From: Coptis chinensis
Lineage: Eukaryota > Streptophyta > Magnoliopsida > Ranunculales > Ranunculaceae
Assembly: GCA_015680905.1 (NCBI GenBank)
Contig: CM027378.1
Location: forward strand, 41,079,001-41,143,000
Length of the DNA stretch: 64,000 nt
Direction: 5' to 3'
Part shown: positions 1 to 10,713 of the stretch, piece by piece
How positions within the stretch are numbered: position 1 is the stretch's first letter
Layout of the letters: the number at the start of each line of letters is the position of its first letter
Translations under genes and position numbers: made by a program
The notes under the pieces: generated by a model
What the model was told of the DNA's origin: nothing
The model's database searches: none
Seen by the model: the letters and a program-made list of their open reading frames with translations, nothing else

Positions 1-144
1 ATGTGGGTCGTTTTAAGTAAGATTCCCAAGACTTTTCAAAGACAAGAGTTAATTCCAACCCGAGGGTTGAATAACTCAATGTGATTGAGCGCGGTGCGTT
101 GGAGAAAGACACGTGCAAACTTTAAAAATAGAATTACTATAAGG

Positions 145-507
145 TTAAAGACCAGGGAAAGTTGGTGTTTGACAATTCAAGCACCAGCCTTCTCTCATAG
201 TGCGTCTCTTATGTGCGTATGAACTCTTACCCAAACCAAGAATGGTTTTTGGTATAAGTGTCCATATCTTCAGCCGTAGTTCTCTAGGAAGTGCTTGCAC
301 ATGGTCATTGAAATTGATCCATCTAGTCTTGCTAGGTAGAAGGTTTTTGTTCTTAATAGAAGACATTTTAGAATATTTTTGAAAGTTTGAGAAAGAGAAA
401 TTAAGAAAGGGAAAGATTTTAAGAAGAAAGGAAGAATGTTTTGAAAATTCGTACAAGTTTAAGTCTTTTAAGTCAGATTCTCGAGACAAATAAAGAGGTG
501 GAGGCAA
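145..507 (-). CDS. Hypothetical small ORF, possibly 73 codons from the inner ATG
   Basis: I do not recognise this protein. The frame is open for 120 codons, but the first 47 follow a pyrimidine-rich stretch that looks like a 5' leader. The inner ATG at about 363 gives a basic 73-residue product rich in Lys and Arg, with two cysteines near the end (C-L-N-C). It lies on the same strand as gag of V1, in the place where the other elements carry their extra 3' genes. I saw no second copy in the window, so selection cannot be judged. It could be a chance frame or a remnant of a captured gene. No transmembrane segment or catalytic motif is visible. Confidence 0.3.
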   Translation of the reverse strand: MPPPLYLSRESDLKDLNLYEFSKHSSFLLKIFPFLNFSFSNFQKYSKMSSIKNKNLLPSKTRWINFNDHVQALPRELRLKIWTLIPKTILGLGKSSYAHKRRTMREGWCLNCQTPTFPGL

Positions 508-1568
508 ATGATAGAATTAAACAGAGAATAATATCATTTTAGGTTACACTATTTGTTTAATTCTTGTTTGGAGACGCTTCGAATCATTTTTTTTTAAGTT
601 AGTTTTCTCATGAAAAAGATATCTCGAACCATATAGAGGTTTTTGACAAGAAGATAAAATTATACGTGAATCCGGTATTATTTTGGTTACTCCGGGATGT
701 ATAATTTTCATTTTTATATCCTCCAATTTTGAAAACTATGGAGAGATGTTTTAACATACTCGCACTCAAAAAGCTGTGATTCTTGACTTTAATTTTTTTG
801 AAAACAAACCATAACAGGTAATCTTAGGCAACTTTCGTGGTCGTGTCAATCTCAAAGGCCGACCCAATCTAGAGAGCATTGAGCTTCATTCTGCGCTGGG
901 AGATTTAATTTACTATACAAGACATGGAATGTTCTGACCCGTCCAAATAGCTCGGTGATATAGGCAACCCTTAGTAAGCAAAACTGATCTCAAACCGCCC
1001 CTAGATTACGTTGTTATAGGTGTTAGTCTGTGTAGAATCTATTGCCCATTTTGTTTTTGAAAAATTCACACAACTATTTAAATATCGAGAATCTTGTATT
1101 AATAGAATGGAGAAAGCAATTGTTTTGAAAAAGAAATGTAAAATAAAGAAAATAAAAATTGTATACTCGCTCCACAGGTGCACACTTACTCAAACGACGA
1201 GTAAAAAATATTTTTCAAAGAATATGTGAGATATACGTGACTAAGGCTCCGACACTTACAACCACACACTCCAAATGGAGGGTCCGATTACCTTATTGAT
1301 GTATTCCCTTTAAAGAAAAAAGGTGGTATGGAAAAAAGAAGGGGAAGGAATACATCATGGAAAAGAGGATTTAATCCTCGTAGATAGGAATACTCATGGA
1401 AGAAGTATTAGTGCTCCAGTTTTGTTACATCACTTGTTGCTTCAAAGGATATGTTTGTTGGTTTAGGGTTTAGGATTGCTTGTCCTGGGAACAGACCTTT
1501 TTGGGTTTTATCTTGGATAACAAGTTCAGAGATTGTTGCATGGATGTTAGGATTTTAGTTTGTTATTG

Positions 1569-2690
1569 TTATCTCGGTTGGCATATCTGTTTGGACACTA
1601 GTTGGTAGTGTAATTTGAACTGGGTCTCTTTGGTTGTTGATAGGTGGGTTTTGGTAGTTCTGGTTAAAATGGGATGGAACCAATGCTCTAATCTAATTGA
1701 GATAGGTACCTTGTCCTTGTCTGAATGTGTTTGGTGGTTTGAAGTGGTTGTTTTTGCGGATATGTAGTCCATGTAAAATTAGGGTGTTGCCTCCATAGGG
1801 CATTTGGTACATTGAAAGCACATACTTCTTTTGGTTGAAGTGATGATTGGTTTGTGATCAAGGTACAAGTGGCATTTATATGGTTTAAGCTTAAACAGAA
1901 ATTGCATGGTGAGGTATTAAGGTTCATGACAGGATGAGAATTTTGGTCTTTTTGTTTGGTTTTGAGGGCATCTATCTTTTTTGTGGGGGTTTCGATTAAT
2001 GTTTTGATTTATGGATTGGATTTCACCTAAAAAATACCACTATCCTTAGATGTACTGGGTTGGGTTGTTGTGGAATTTAAAGAAAGGTGAAAGCTTCGGT
2101 TACACCTCTATCCAAAAAATTACTATTACTCATGATGTCGAGGGTAACTTTGTGTTCTTAGAGAAGACCTTTGAAGAAGCATTGGACAAGAATGGATTTT
2201 TCTACTTTATGGTGAGGACATGACTGGAGTAAGTCAGAGAATCTATCCCATGTTTCGGAAAATGTCTCACTTGGACTATGTCTGAAGAATTGTATCTTAC
2301 TTCTTATCTTTTCTATTTTCTTTGTCGGAAAGTACTTCTTCATGAAGGAGAACACAACATTTTCCCATGTATCAAAGGAATCGGGTTTCTAAGAAAGAAA
2401 CAATGCGTGACTCTTACCAGCTAGAGTGAAAGGAAACATTTGTAGCTTCACTTGATCGTCGGTGACACCCATATGGTGGAAGGTATTACATACTTTATAT
2501 ATCCGGCATAGATCTTCGTACGACAACTCGTGTTCAAACCCGTGAAATATGGGTGGAAGATTAAACACGTTTGGTAGAATATGAAAATCGCTCGTGAGCA
2601 CGTGAGTCGTATACAAGATGGATGTCTATCTTACAACAGTGTGTAAAATTTGGAGAGAGGCTCTTCAACTTGCACGACTTCGTCGGCCAT
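1569..2690 (-). pseudogene. gag: gag remnant with CCHC zinc knuckle (V1)
   Basis: Gag is the RNA-binding structural protein that forms the cytoplasmic particle. The start is placed at the ATG at 2690, because the following residues (M-A-D-E...L-S-K-F-Y) match the gag start region of Y. The capsid-like part (2616-2389) keeps N-x-F-N-L-P-P-I-F-H-G and V-F/M-P-F-T-L-A-x-K-S, aligning with Y and P. It continues at 2355-2158 in another frame. A CX2CX4HX4C knuckle sits at 1906-1865, followed by a Gln/Asn/Thr-rich tail to 1569. At least three frame changes break it. Protease is not seen downstream. The assignment to gag is firm; the exact ends are approximate. Confidence 0.7.
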
Positions 2691-2766
2691 CTTAGTAGGT
2701 AGGGGACGAGAAATCAGAGATTGTCTAGGATGACATGCTCTCCTACGTGAGTAAATTTTATGTTCG

Positions 2767-3617
2767 CTATAAACTAATAGCCTCAACAGTTGGGGATCAA
2801 TCCATAAAAACATATAAAAACATACACACCCAAACAGAATGAGTTGATGCATGTGGAGTGTAATATGCATAATGGTAAGATAATATTTATGTAACCCATC
2901 ATAGAACTTATGCAATAACCCGTCATATTTGAATTGTCCAAAAGAGTGAGAGGTTGGTAGTAGATGTCCTTCATGAGGCTCAAATGATGGGGAATAGGAC
3001 ATACTAGGTTTCTCTACTACTGAAATGATGGACTCTTGTGTTTGTATATTGGGCAAAGTCTCTTTACTAGGAAGGTTTAGAAAATTATGAATGATCTTAA
3101 AGGCAATTGGCTTAAGTGCGAATTTGAGGTTTATTTGAAATGGTTTCATGGTGCTGCCTTCAGAAGTTGGTGGATTTTTTATGAATGAAGGTTGGATTTC
3201 AAGAGGTGTTAATTTGGGATGGTGATGGTTGGGTGGTGGTTATTCACATGATCTTGAGGACTTAGAGAATTCTTCATCTAGTTTTGGAATTTCTACAAGA
3301 TTGTGGTTTATATCCGCAATAGTAAGGAGGTCACAAATTTGTTCCATCAATAAGTCTTTAACGACACTTTATCGATATTATATCCTCTTTCTCGGGCACT
3401 TTATCTTCTTTGTCCTCTCTTCTTAAATCTTCATAAATTTTCTCACTGTCATTGCCCAAATGTGTTGAGTTAATTTCTAACACAGGCTCTTGAGTTTCTT
3501 CTGTCGGAGTTTTCTCATTTATGGGTGATGATGCATTAATGCATGTGAGAGAAACTGTGACTTCAGGCAAATAGTCATCATGATAAGATGTGGAATTCAC
3601 ACGATACTCAGGTGGAT
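2767..3617 (-). pseudogene. Acidic / P-F-Q-R-N-L-E-F-type ORF remnant with hydrophobic C-terminus (V2)
   Basis: This fragment carries the accessory ORF also found in W, Z and Q. From the N-side it has an acidic, Glu-rich stretch (3617-3358), then a degraded P-F-Q-I-N-L-K-F-A-L-K-P block (about 3149-3110), then a hydrophobic tail ending D-P-Q-L-L-R-L-L-V-Y-S at about 2770. The tail is well preserved (Y-D-G-L-H-K-Y-Y and L-I-L-F-G). The left end is fused directly to the leader and start of the V1 gag. The right end is cut by the W LTR at 3618. The function is unknown; no enzyme motif is visible. The frame is broken at least twice. Confidence 0.55.
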
Positions 3618-4813
3618 TGATAAAATGTAAAATGATAGTTTTACATACGAATAAGAAATGAGACTCAAACGCAAGTAAAACTAGAGCTATTTTCACGCTT
3701 AATTATCAAAGTTTTCTACTTTCGATGCTATTGCAATATAGTTGGAATAGAAAGTTCGTTCCACTCCTAGTTCTTTAGAATTTACGTTTACTAAGATTAT
3801 CAGTTCTATCAAAGTCAATGAGAGTACTGATTATGTAATTATGCTACGATGGTAATTCAACTACGGAAATACTAAATTGACAATATGATAATGAATTAGG
3901 AGGATTTGATTCCACCTTAATTCGACTTAATCAACTAGCGAGGAATTTTCGTAATCCGAATTGTAATGCTTCCGCATAACAATTGGGTGTGTCTAATCCC
4001 TAATTGTTCATGGTAATCTCTACCAACTAACAACTAGCATGTAAAGTAATCAAGCCCATTCTCATGGTGAGCTAATTAATTTCTAGAATGGAATAGAATA
4101 TTACGAACTATTCTACGCTAACAATAATCAAGTTTTCATCAAAGCTTCTTCAAACCCTTCTAATGGAGGTTTTAGCCTTGAATCATTATACTATCATTTC
4201 TTAAACAAGAACAAATATAACAACTCATTATTAAATAAATAATTAAACTTTATAATCTAATTTAACAATAGTCTAAGATTCAGAATGGATTAAACTAAAT
4301 TTAAAACTAATTTAGAACTAAGATTATGATTACTAATTATCAAATTAAAACAAACTAATTTTGAATTTAAGACAACTAAATCTAAATAAGAATTGAATCA
4401 ATAAACTAAATTGAAATGAAAAACTAATACTTTATTATAAAACTAAATATAATTCAAAATAATAATCTACTTTGTTCTAAAACTAAATGGTTGAATGTAA
4501 AAAACTAGATCTAAAACAATTTATTGGATTATTGCTAAGTAAAAAACTATCTGCTTAAGAGCTAAGTCTTGTGTCTTCAAATGGAGGAGACAAGATCCAC
4601 TTTTTTGTGTATGGGTTTAGGAGCCATGTTTTGGGTCGAAAAATCGAGCCCAAAACCCAATTTCTTCAGTCCACAGAGGCCTTTTCAATTGTATTTGACT
4701 TCAATAGCCGTTTCGTTCACTTTTGCTCCTCTGATTGGGTCAAGGCTTAGACCATTAGAAAGCTCGTTCCGAGCCAGTCGTTTTGACATAAGGTAGGCCC
4801 AATTCCGAGGTCT
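3618..4813 (-). repeat. Partial 3' LTR of W
   Basis: The edge TGATAAAATG at 3618 is the reverse complement of the common LTR end. The body aligns with the LTRs at 30342, 51115 and 57587, including the conserved C-A-A-A-C-C-C-[CT]-T-C-T-A-A-T-G-G-A-G block near 4152. The far end (normally GGGCTCTTATCA) is missing. The match stops at AATTCCGAGGTCT (about 4813) and continues with sequence normally found downstream of ORF B. Confidence 0.8.
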
Positions 4814-4942
4814 ATATCCTAATAGATGCCTTAATTACATGTGTTTCTTTGCCACCCCAAAACAAGAAACATGCTTTGTCCTCAAAGTATTGAAATAAAA
4901 AGGGTAGAAAAATACCATGGAAACGCGTGAAATTTAGAACAT
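4814..4942 (-). other. 3' UTR of ORF B with polypurine-like module (W)
   Basis: On the minus strand this reads TTTGAGGACAAAGCATG and then a G-tract (CCACCCC on the plus strand at about 4852). It is the same module found downstream of ORF B in every copy. It resembles the module that abuts the 3' LTR. Confidence 0.6.
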
Positions 4943-5082
4943 CTGCAAAACAAAGTTAAAACATACTAATATAGAAAACATAAAAATAGACGCAACTCTA
5001 TATGAGTTCCACCCGTTATGGGGTTAACAAGAATTAAATTGCTTGGGACATAAGCAGACACTAACTAAAACTAAAAACTTAC
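4943..5082 (-). other. Putative 3'-UTR intron after ORF B (W)
   Basis: The donor GTAAGT at 5082-5077 and acceptor TTTTGCAG ending at 4943 frame 140 nt just downstream of the ORF B stop. Both sites are shared with the other copies. The segment contains the conserved AACTC..ATA..GAGTT inverted repeat. Confidence 0.6.
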
Positions 5083-5096
5083 TTTATCTCCAGTGT

Positions 5097-5960
5097 TTAA
5101 GCGTTGTCAACCTCTTCTATAAAGAAATAAGGTTCCTTCGCATCCTGCCATGCCATGATGATTTGCCAGGCTTCACGCCATTTATCATATACAATCGCTA
5201 ACCTGCTTAGCGCCACTTGGTCGGATGGGTTGCACAAGTTATTGCATGAAAATAATGAATTATAGAGTTGGTGGGTTGCACAATGTCAACCCCCACCAAA
5301 TTCGTGAAACGGGCACAAAAAATAGGAAAGAAACATAGCATAATATGACAAACTAAAACAGGCATAAGAAGATACTTATGCCTCATGCTATGGGCTCGTG
5401 CTAAACTAGACATTAAGGTCTGGGGAATATCATAGAGCATACGTCCCCCAGCTAAAGCAAGGAAAATATCACAAGTTTCGTCATTCGCAGAAGAATAACG
5501 CCATCCTCTATAATGTTTAGCATTATCCAAAACATAACAGTGTCCACATTCATGGATAGGCTACCAAGGGCTACGTTATAGTTCCCTTGGTCCTCTATCT
5601 TAAAGATTCCTGCCCCATAATCCTCATGCAAATCCTCATAGTTATAGAGGTACATATTATCTACCAAATAGGCCCATGAGTCTTGTATTTTAGCGGGCAT
5701 AGCAAGTCCGAGAGCAAAGGCTAACAAGAATCTGGTAATTTCCATCGTTTCATCCTCAATGGTGATGGATCCGGTCTATCAAAGAACTTACAATTATCAT
5801 AAAAATAAGATGTAAGTGTAGGAGAATAAAGTTTATCAGGTCTTACCATTAGCGGTTCCCAGCCTGCTTGTATGATTACCTCGCGAAACCACGCACCATA
5901 GGTGTCACTTTGGAACAAGTCTTCAAAAGACTGCTCCGGTATGAGTGTAGGAGAGTTCAT
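5097..5960 (-). pseudogene. ORF B, broken copy (W)
   Basis: ORF B is an Athila-type 3' protein of unknown function (env-like position). The start is the ATG at 5960, giving M-N-S-P-T-L-I-P-E-Q-S-F-E-D-L, which agrees with four other copies. The conserved order is P-E-Q-S-F-E-D-L, Y-G-A-W-F-R-E, F-Y-D-N-C, L-A-F-x-L-G-L-A-M-P, I-x-D-S-W-x-Y-L-V-D-N, Y-N-V-A-L-G-S-L-S-M-N-V, then a hydrophobic stretch around L-L-M-P-V-L-V-C-x-I-M-L-C-F-F-P and an acidic C-terminus. Frameshifts lie near 5745 and 5530, and a deletion near 5210 removes most of a W-Q-G-W-R block. The hydrophobic stretch might be membrane-associated or a buried helix; the sequence does not decide. Confidence 0.75.
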
Positions 5961-5989
5961 TTCAATAAATGCACTCTAGAATTGCTACA

Positions 5990-6185
5990 ACCTACCCTGG
6001 AAAGCCTGACAAAAAATCAGAATTTTTCGTGGCTACGAAGGTCAGGGCGGGGGTGGCGCTCAAATTTAGCCTTGGAAAAGCGCGGGTCGCGCTCAGGTGT
6101 AAATCGAGTTACAGTGTTTTGGGTGCAGGGCGCGCTAAGAATTGGTTTTGCTAGGGCGCGTGTCGTGCTCCGTGTGTTCTGAGCA
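5990..6185 (-). repeat. GC-rich repeat leader upstream of ORF B (W)
   Basis: Units of the type GGGCGCG.GTCGCGCTC (plus strand) recur at about 6045, 6085 and 6150. On the coding strand they read GAGCGCGACCCGCGC and could form short stem-loops. The same unit family is found before gag. Confidence 0.65.
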
Positions 6186-6277
6186 GGATGAAGGGAAAAA
6201 TAAAAGGAAAAATTTGGAGGTTTTAATGTGAGAGATGAAAGTGAGATGTGCGGGTTTTGGGTAGAGGATGAAGGAAG

Positions 6278-6283
6278 TTTATA
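6278..6283 (-). promoter_or_regulatory. TATA box upstream of ORF B (W)
   Basis: The minus strand reads CCATATAAAC about 320 bp before the ORF B start. A TATA-type box is found at the equivalent place in all six copies. Confidence 0.5.
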
Positions 6284-6299
6284 TGGGGTTTTAGTTTCT

Positions 6300-7018
6300 A
6301 AAATGAATTGACAACTTGCCAAAAATCTTTAAGGCAATTGCCAGAAACAAAATATTTCCAAAACCTAAAATGGAAACAACCCATATGCATTATTCCAAAA
6401 CAAACCTAATATCTTTTAGATAGAATTTAAAATAGCAACTTCCTAACTCTTTGAAATTTCATCCTACCATAATATCTAATCATAGCCATGCCAATATCGG
6501 CAACATTCCCAACAGTCATCGTAAAATTAATTCTAAAATTGTGGATTATATAAAAACAATGCTAAAAGAAATAATACCACCCCTAAACAATTCGGGAAGG
6601 TGAGATTAACACAAAAATCATCGCATGCTTAGACAAGAACCAAATTAAATTAAAATAGAAATTCAAATAACAATTAACTACCAAATTCAAATTTAACTAC
6701 TAAATTTAACAACTTAACATCCAAACTACTAAAAACAATAAAAACGACATCAACACAACAAACAACAACAAATCTAGCTACGAGATGAGGAAGGGATAAG
6801 AATAGGAATTTGAGTGATCAAGAATGGAAAAACCAAACACCCCACCCCACCCGAAAACAAATTTTTGAAAATAGGTTTTTAAAAATTTGTTTTAAAACAT
6901 GGGTCTTTTAAAGTCAGATTCCCGTAGACTTAATGTCATTTTACGTCAGATTCCCCTAGACGGTGCACACCCCCAAACAAACAAGAAACTGAGGTGGCAT
7001 AGAATAGATGATGCGTGG
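6300..7018 (-). other. Non-coding spacer with G-tract motifs and tandem units (W)
   Basis: No ORF is supported here. CACCCCTAAACA (about 6577), CACCCGAAAACA (about 6848) and CACCCCCAAACA (about 6967) are polypurine-like G-tracts on the minus strand. Two copies of a GTCAGATTCCC.TAGAC unit lie at about 6913-6962. Confidence 0.55.
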
Positions 7019-9950
7019 TCAACTATAAACTAGTAGTCGAAAGAGTTTGTGGTTTAGCCATAAAAACATGATACTAAATGCACCCTCAAACAAAATAAAG
7101 TTGTATAATTGGAAGAAATCATGTAGAAGAACAAAAGAAAACTTATGCAACCCTTCAAAAAACATATGCAAACCATCATGTTATAGCTGTGTTAAAAAGT
7201 TTGAATGACCCAAAAGATGAATTAGCAATACTTTAGGTGAGAAAGGAATGAAGTCTGGATCCTAATGTCTTTCATGAGGCTCAGATGCGGAAAAATAAGA
7301 AAAACTAGGTTTCTCACTACACTCGGTCAAAGCTTGGCTCTCAACTACAGGAATGGTGTACTCATAGGATTGTGTGCTAGGCAAACACTCTTCATTGTGA
7401 AGGTTGAAAAAATTATAGAGGGTCTCTGAGGCAATAGGCTCAAGTGCAAATTCGAGGTTCCTCTGAAATGGTGGGTGAATGGATAGCTTAGTTGTGGTAA
7501 ATGGTTGGATTTTAGGAGGTGGTAACTCAGGTGGTTGGTCGTCAGTTGGTGGTTCATCAGTTGGTGGATCCTCACATGCTATTAAGAACTCTACATCTGG
7601 CTTGGCTGAATCCACAAGGTTGTGGTTTGTGGCTTTATCTTTAAGAAAGTCATCTATTCCTTCCATTGTTATCTTCTCAACTGCCAAACTAAATTGAGAT
7701 TCACATTGCTCTAAAGATGTAACTTCCTCTTTTTCTTGCACATTAACTTGTTCATGCCTTAGATTAGAATTGTTAATCTCTATTTTCTCACCCTCTTCCT
7801 CTAAAACACTATAAGTATCTTCAATGGCATCATTTGAATGTGTCGAGGAATCGTCCAGTAGAGTACGGCTAGTAAACACAAAGGCTTGGACATGCTCAAC
7901 AGGAGGCCATATTAAGAGAATGCCAATAGTTATCAAATTCTTCCTCTGTCACATCCTTATAAATATCTTCTAATGTGTCATCATTATATTCATCTTCAAA
8001 TGGATCAATGGGAGGTTCCTCGGTGGCATCTCTCTGATAGGGTTATATACTAAAAGCATTACTTTTGTATTAACTCTAATTCTTTATATTTTGAATGAGA
8101 ATCTTATGGGCAAATGCTATGCATATTATATATGCTATTAGTTATATGCATGTGTCTAATACTTTATGTTGTAGATGATATGGTGTGAACACACAGAAGA
8201 TCATATCATCAGTACCTTATAAAGTATAAGTAATCGTTCACAACATAGATGAATTTGGACAAGCGATTAGTACGGTTGTAGTATAATCTGGTATTAGTCT
8301 ATCTTGACTATAGGATTACACTAGTACACTTTGTGTGTATTGAACATGACCAAGTGAGGTTGTTTCTCCTTATACTGACTATATAAGAGAACAAACGCCT
8401 CTATTATTATGGATGTTTGTCCTCCTAATCCGGATATAATAACGGGCACTTACTTGTATTGTATATTACTTTAAATCATCAATGAGTGAGGTTCATTGGT
8501 GAATAAACAAACTCGATGGATTGGGTAATGACATTGTTTGTAAGGTGTGATGTTGATTATAGAAGGAATCTGTGTCCCGCAAGAAGTCGGGTGGATGATG
8601 TCCCCTTGAGGAGCTCAAAAAGATTGTCATGTAAACCCTACAGGTGGATTTATTCTGACATGACAATAAGGTTGAGTGGTACTACTCAAGGACATAAGAA
8701 GTTGATTAATGTAGTTGTCATTAACTTGACTTAATAAATGGACATTCGATATCTTAAACACGGGGAGATCAACGAGCATATAATATGGAGCCCATAAACG
8801 CTGACATGTAATTTGGGATTAGGGCGGTAGTGCAACAATGGCCTTCAGTGGAATAAGCCATTTGTTGACGAACTTTGGCCGTGTGTTCGGGGCGAACATG
8901 GGAAGCCCAAGCCCGTTAGGAGGCCTAACCCTAATTTCTCCTCATGGTCCCTGTTATAGCCCATAAATAGAATACTCTCTCTCTCTGGCCGAAATTCACT
9001 ATTCACTGGTTCTGAAAAAGAGGCAAGAAAAAGTAGATATGAATTCGTTTATGATCTTGAAAGAAAGAAAGGGATTGGTAGATCGTTGTCCACACAACGT
9101 CCAATCTATTCTAAAGGAATGCAACAGAAGATCAAGAGGTTGATTGTTGATTTCGGATTTGATAAAGCTTGGATTCTCAGAGTTATCTAAATCGGATTCA
9201 AAGGTATGTTTTCTATTCAAAATTGTGAGAACTCCATTGATTCCGTTGCGCGTGGGTTCTTGTAGTTTGTAAAAATATTCGTTCTGAAATAACAGTTCCT
9301 ACACTCTCAAATTGGAGTGGTCATCCAAAACATATCATAAAGAGTCGTCTTCAAGAATTTCCTCATCCAGGTAGGGTGTGGAGTAAACATAATGGTTAAT
9401 GGGAGGGTCATGGGTGGGTTGTTCTAGTTGTGTGTCGTCCTCTGACAAGGTTTAAAGTTCTTTGTTAGGTGAGGAGATCATGGAAATCATCTGGGCTATG
9501 TTCTAAAGTATAGTTAGGTTCTGAAGTATAGTTTAGGAAATTTGGTCTGGGAAGGGTGGCGAACTAGATGGGTAGGTGATTTCTGGCATGGTGGAAGGGT
9601 CTAGCTGGTATGGTGTGTGATAGTCATAGTTATTGGCGTTTGGATATGATATGAGTCCTTCTTGGGATATGGCGTTTGAGTGACTCTGGTTGAGTTCGTA
9701 CTATGATGGGTTAGGTTGAGGTTGAATGGCTGGTTGATTGTTATTGGTGGAACTCCATGAATAGTTTGGATGACTAGAAAACTCTTGATTGTATGGGTTA
9801 CTATAAAAATCTGAAAATTAAGGCTCATAATTATTATTATATCCTATAATAGGCTCAAACTCTTGATATGATGGGCAATGAGAAGCCCAATGGTCAAGAC
9901 TACCACAACATGAACAATGGTGAAGGGTTTTCATAATAATCACATGATTG
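7019..9950 (-). pseudogene. Zinc-knuckle / acidic accessory ORF of W, split by solo Copia LTR
   Basis: The N-side part (about 9950-9304) has a CX2CX4HX4C knuckle at 9916-9875 (C-S-C-C-G-S-L-D-H-W-A-S-H-C), then a Tyr/Asn/Pro/Ser-rich, acidic stretch with a few in-frame stops. The solo LTR at 8035-9303 interrupts the frame. The part 8034-7262 is acidic, with a proline-rich hinge (P-P-T-D-E-P-P-T-D) and P-F-Q-R-N-L-E-F-A-L-E-P near 7460-7425. A single TAG at 7262 (CAG in Z) ends the open frame; beyond it the hydrophobic tail to 7019 (R-L-L-V-Y-S then TGA) is still legible. There is no RT motif. A gag-derived nucleic-acid-binding role is a guess from the knuckle only. Confidence 0.65.
8035..9303 (+). 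mobile_element. Solo Copia-type LTR with target duplication CTCTC
   Basis: A 1269-bp sequence begins TGATAGGG, ends TTCCTACA, and is flanked by CTCTC at 8030-8034 and 9304-9308. It aligns end to end with the 5' LTR at 61636-62888, which is followed by a tRNA-iMet-like primer site, so the orientation is plus. A promoter-like CATAAATAG lies at 8962-8970. No internal region is present, as expected after LTR-LTR recombination. Confidence 0.85.
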
Positions 9951-9982
9951 CTCGTCTACATATTGATATGTCATAATTGTTA

Positions 9983-10006
9983 ATATATATATATATATAT
10001 ATATAT
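9983..10006. repeat. (AT)n microsatellite
   Basis: About 12 AT dinucleotide units lie upstream of the W zinc-knuckle ORF. Confidence 0.9.
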
Positions 10007-10359
10007 TCTAGGACAATTAATATGCAAATGAAACTCTAATTATAAATTTCTAGATAGGCGTGTGTGTTAACGTTGACAACTGATTACGTTAGACGTTTTT
10101 CTTTGACCTGACCTTACTTTCATGCAAGGCTAAGACTAATCTTAACTAAACACGAAAACACTCAAAACAATCCTGATATGCTAGTATAAACCTCTAATAG
10201 AAGATGCGAGGAGTGGAAGAAAAAAGTACCTGAATGCCTCCTTGCCTCGCTTATGAATATCGTCTTGTATACGCGAGCTCAGTGTGTGTAACAAGTTAGA
10301 ACACTAAATAACTTGAAGTAATGGTAGTTTGAACTAACCTGTGGAAATCAGGTGGTTCA

Positions 10360-10580
10360 GAATAGGGCGCGGGGTGCGCTCTGGTTAAGCATTGGGACGC
10401 GGGTCGCGCTCAGGTGAAACTTAAGTTCCAGGTGCTTCAGCATGGGGGGCGCTCAAACTTTGCCTTGGTAGGGTGTGGGTCACGCTCAGGTCCAATTCAA
10501 GTTCCAGGCACTTTAGCACGGGGGGCGCTCGAACTTTGCCTTGGTAGGGCGCGGGGTGCGCTTCGTGTATTCCTGCGAGG
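10360..10580 (-). repeat. GC-rich minisatellite in the W leader
   Basis: About two and a half units of roughly 75 bp, each with GGGCGCTC.AACTTTGCCTTG followed by GGGT(C/G)(A/G)CGCTC and AAGTTCCAGG, lie between the primer-binding site and the first ORF. They resemble the repeats before ORF B. Nothing else is seen in 10007-10359. Confidence 0.75.
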
Positions 10581-10691
10581 AAAAATTCAGTTCTGACACA
10601 AACAACCATAGTTAGAGTCAAACAAGGGTGGGTGGGTTTAATGGGACTTTGGGAAGACTAACAATATTAACAAAAATAATTCTAAAGGGAA

Positions 10692-10711
10692 CTAAGATGG
10701 CAGCGGCGCCA
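10692..10711 (-). promoter_or_regulatory. Primer-binding site (W)
   Basis: The minus strand reads TGGCGCCGCTGCC and onward, two bases from the LTR edge at 10714. It resembles the tRNA-Asp type site of Athila (TGGCGCCGTTGCC) with one mismatch in the first 13 bases. Confidence 0.75.
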
Positions 10712-10713
10712 TT

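Larger units (their letters stand above)
1..2766 (-). mobile_element. V1: degenerate Athila-like fragment
   Basis: This minus-strand fragment holds a broken gag (2690-1569), a block matching the post-integrase region of the other elements (about 1230-1320, with a conserved GTAAGT on the minus strand at 1259-1254) and, at its left edge, the GGGTCTTTTAA-type unit found before ORF A elsewhere. No RT or integrase is recognisable between gag and the post-integrase block, so it looks like an RT-less derivative. The right edge near 2766 is a junction with a different fragment. The left end continues outside the window. Apart from the small ORF at 145-507, nothing recognisable is seen in 510-1230 or 1330-1560. 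Confidence 0.6.

Noticed and set aside
200-382. Plus-strand open frame at 200-382 and similar frames opposite gag-pol (for example 28032-28295, 25524-25709, 44454-44720)
   Set aside because: Antisense shadows of the coding frames on the other strand, without independent support.
8516-8734. Matching open frames of 72 and 82 codons in both Copia LTRs (8516-8734 and 62085-62333)
   Set aside because: They lie inside the LTR upstream of the TATA box. The similarity is explained by the two LTRs being related, and no protein motif is seen.
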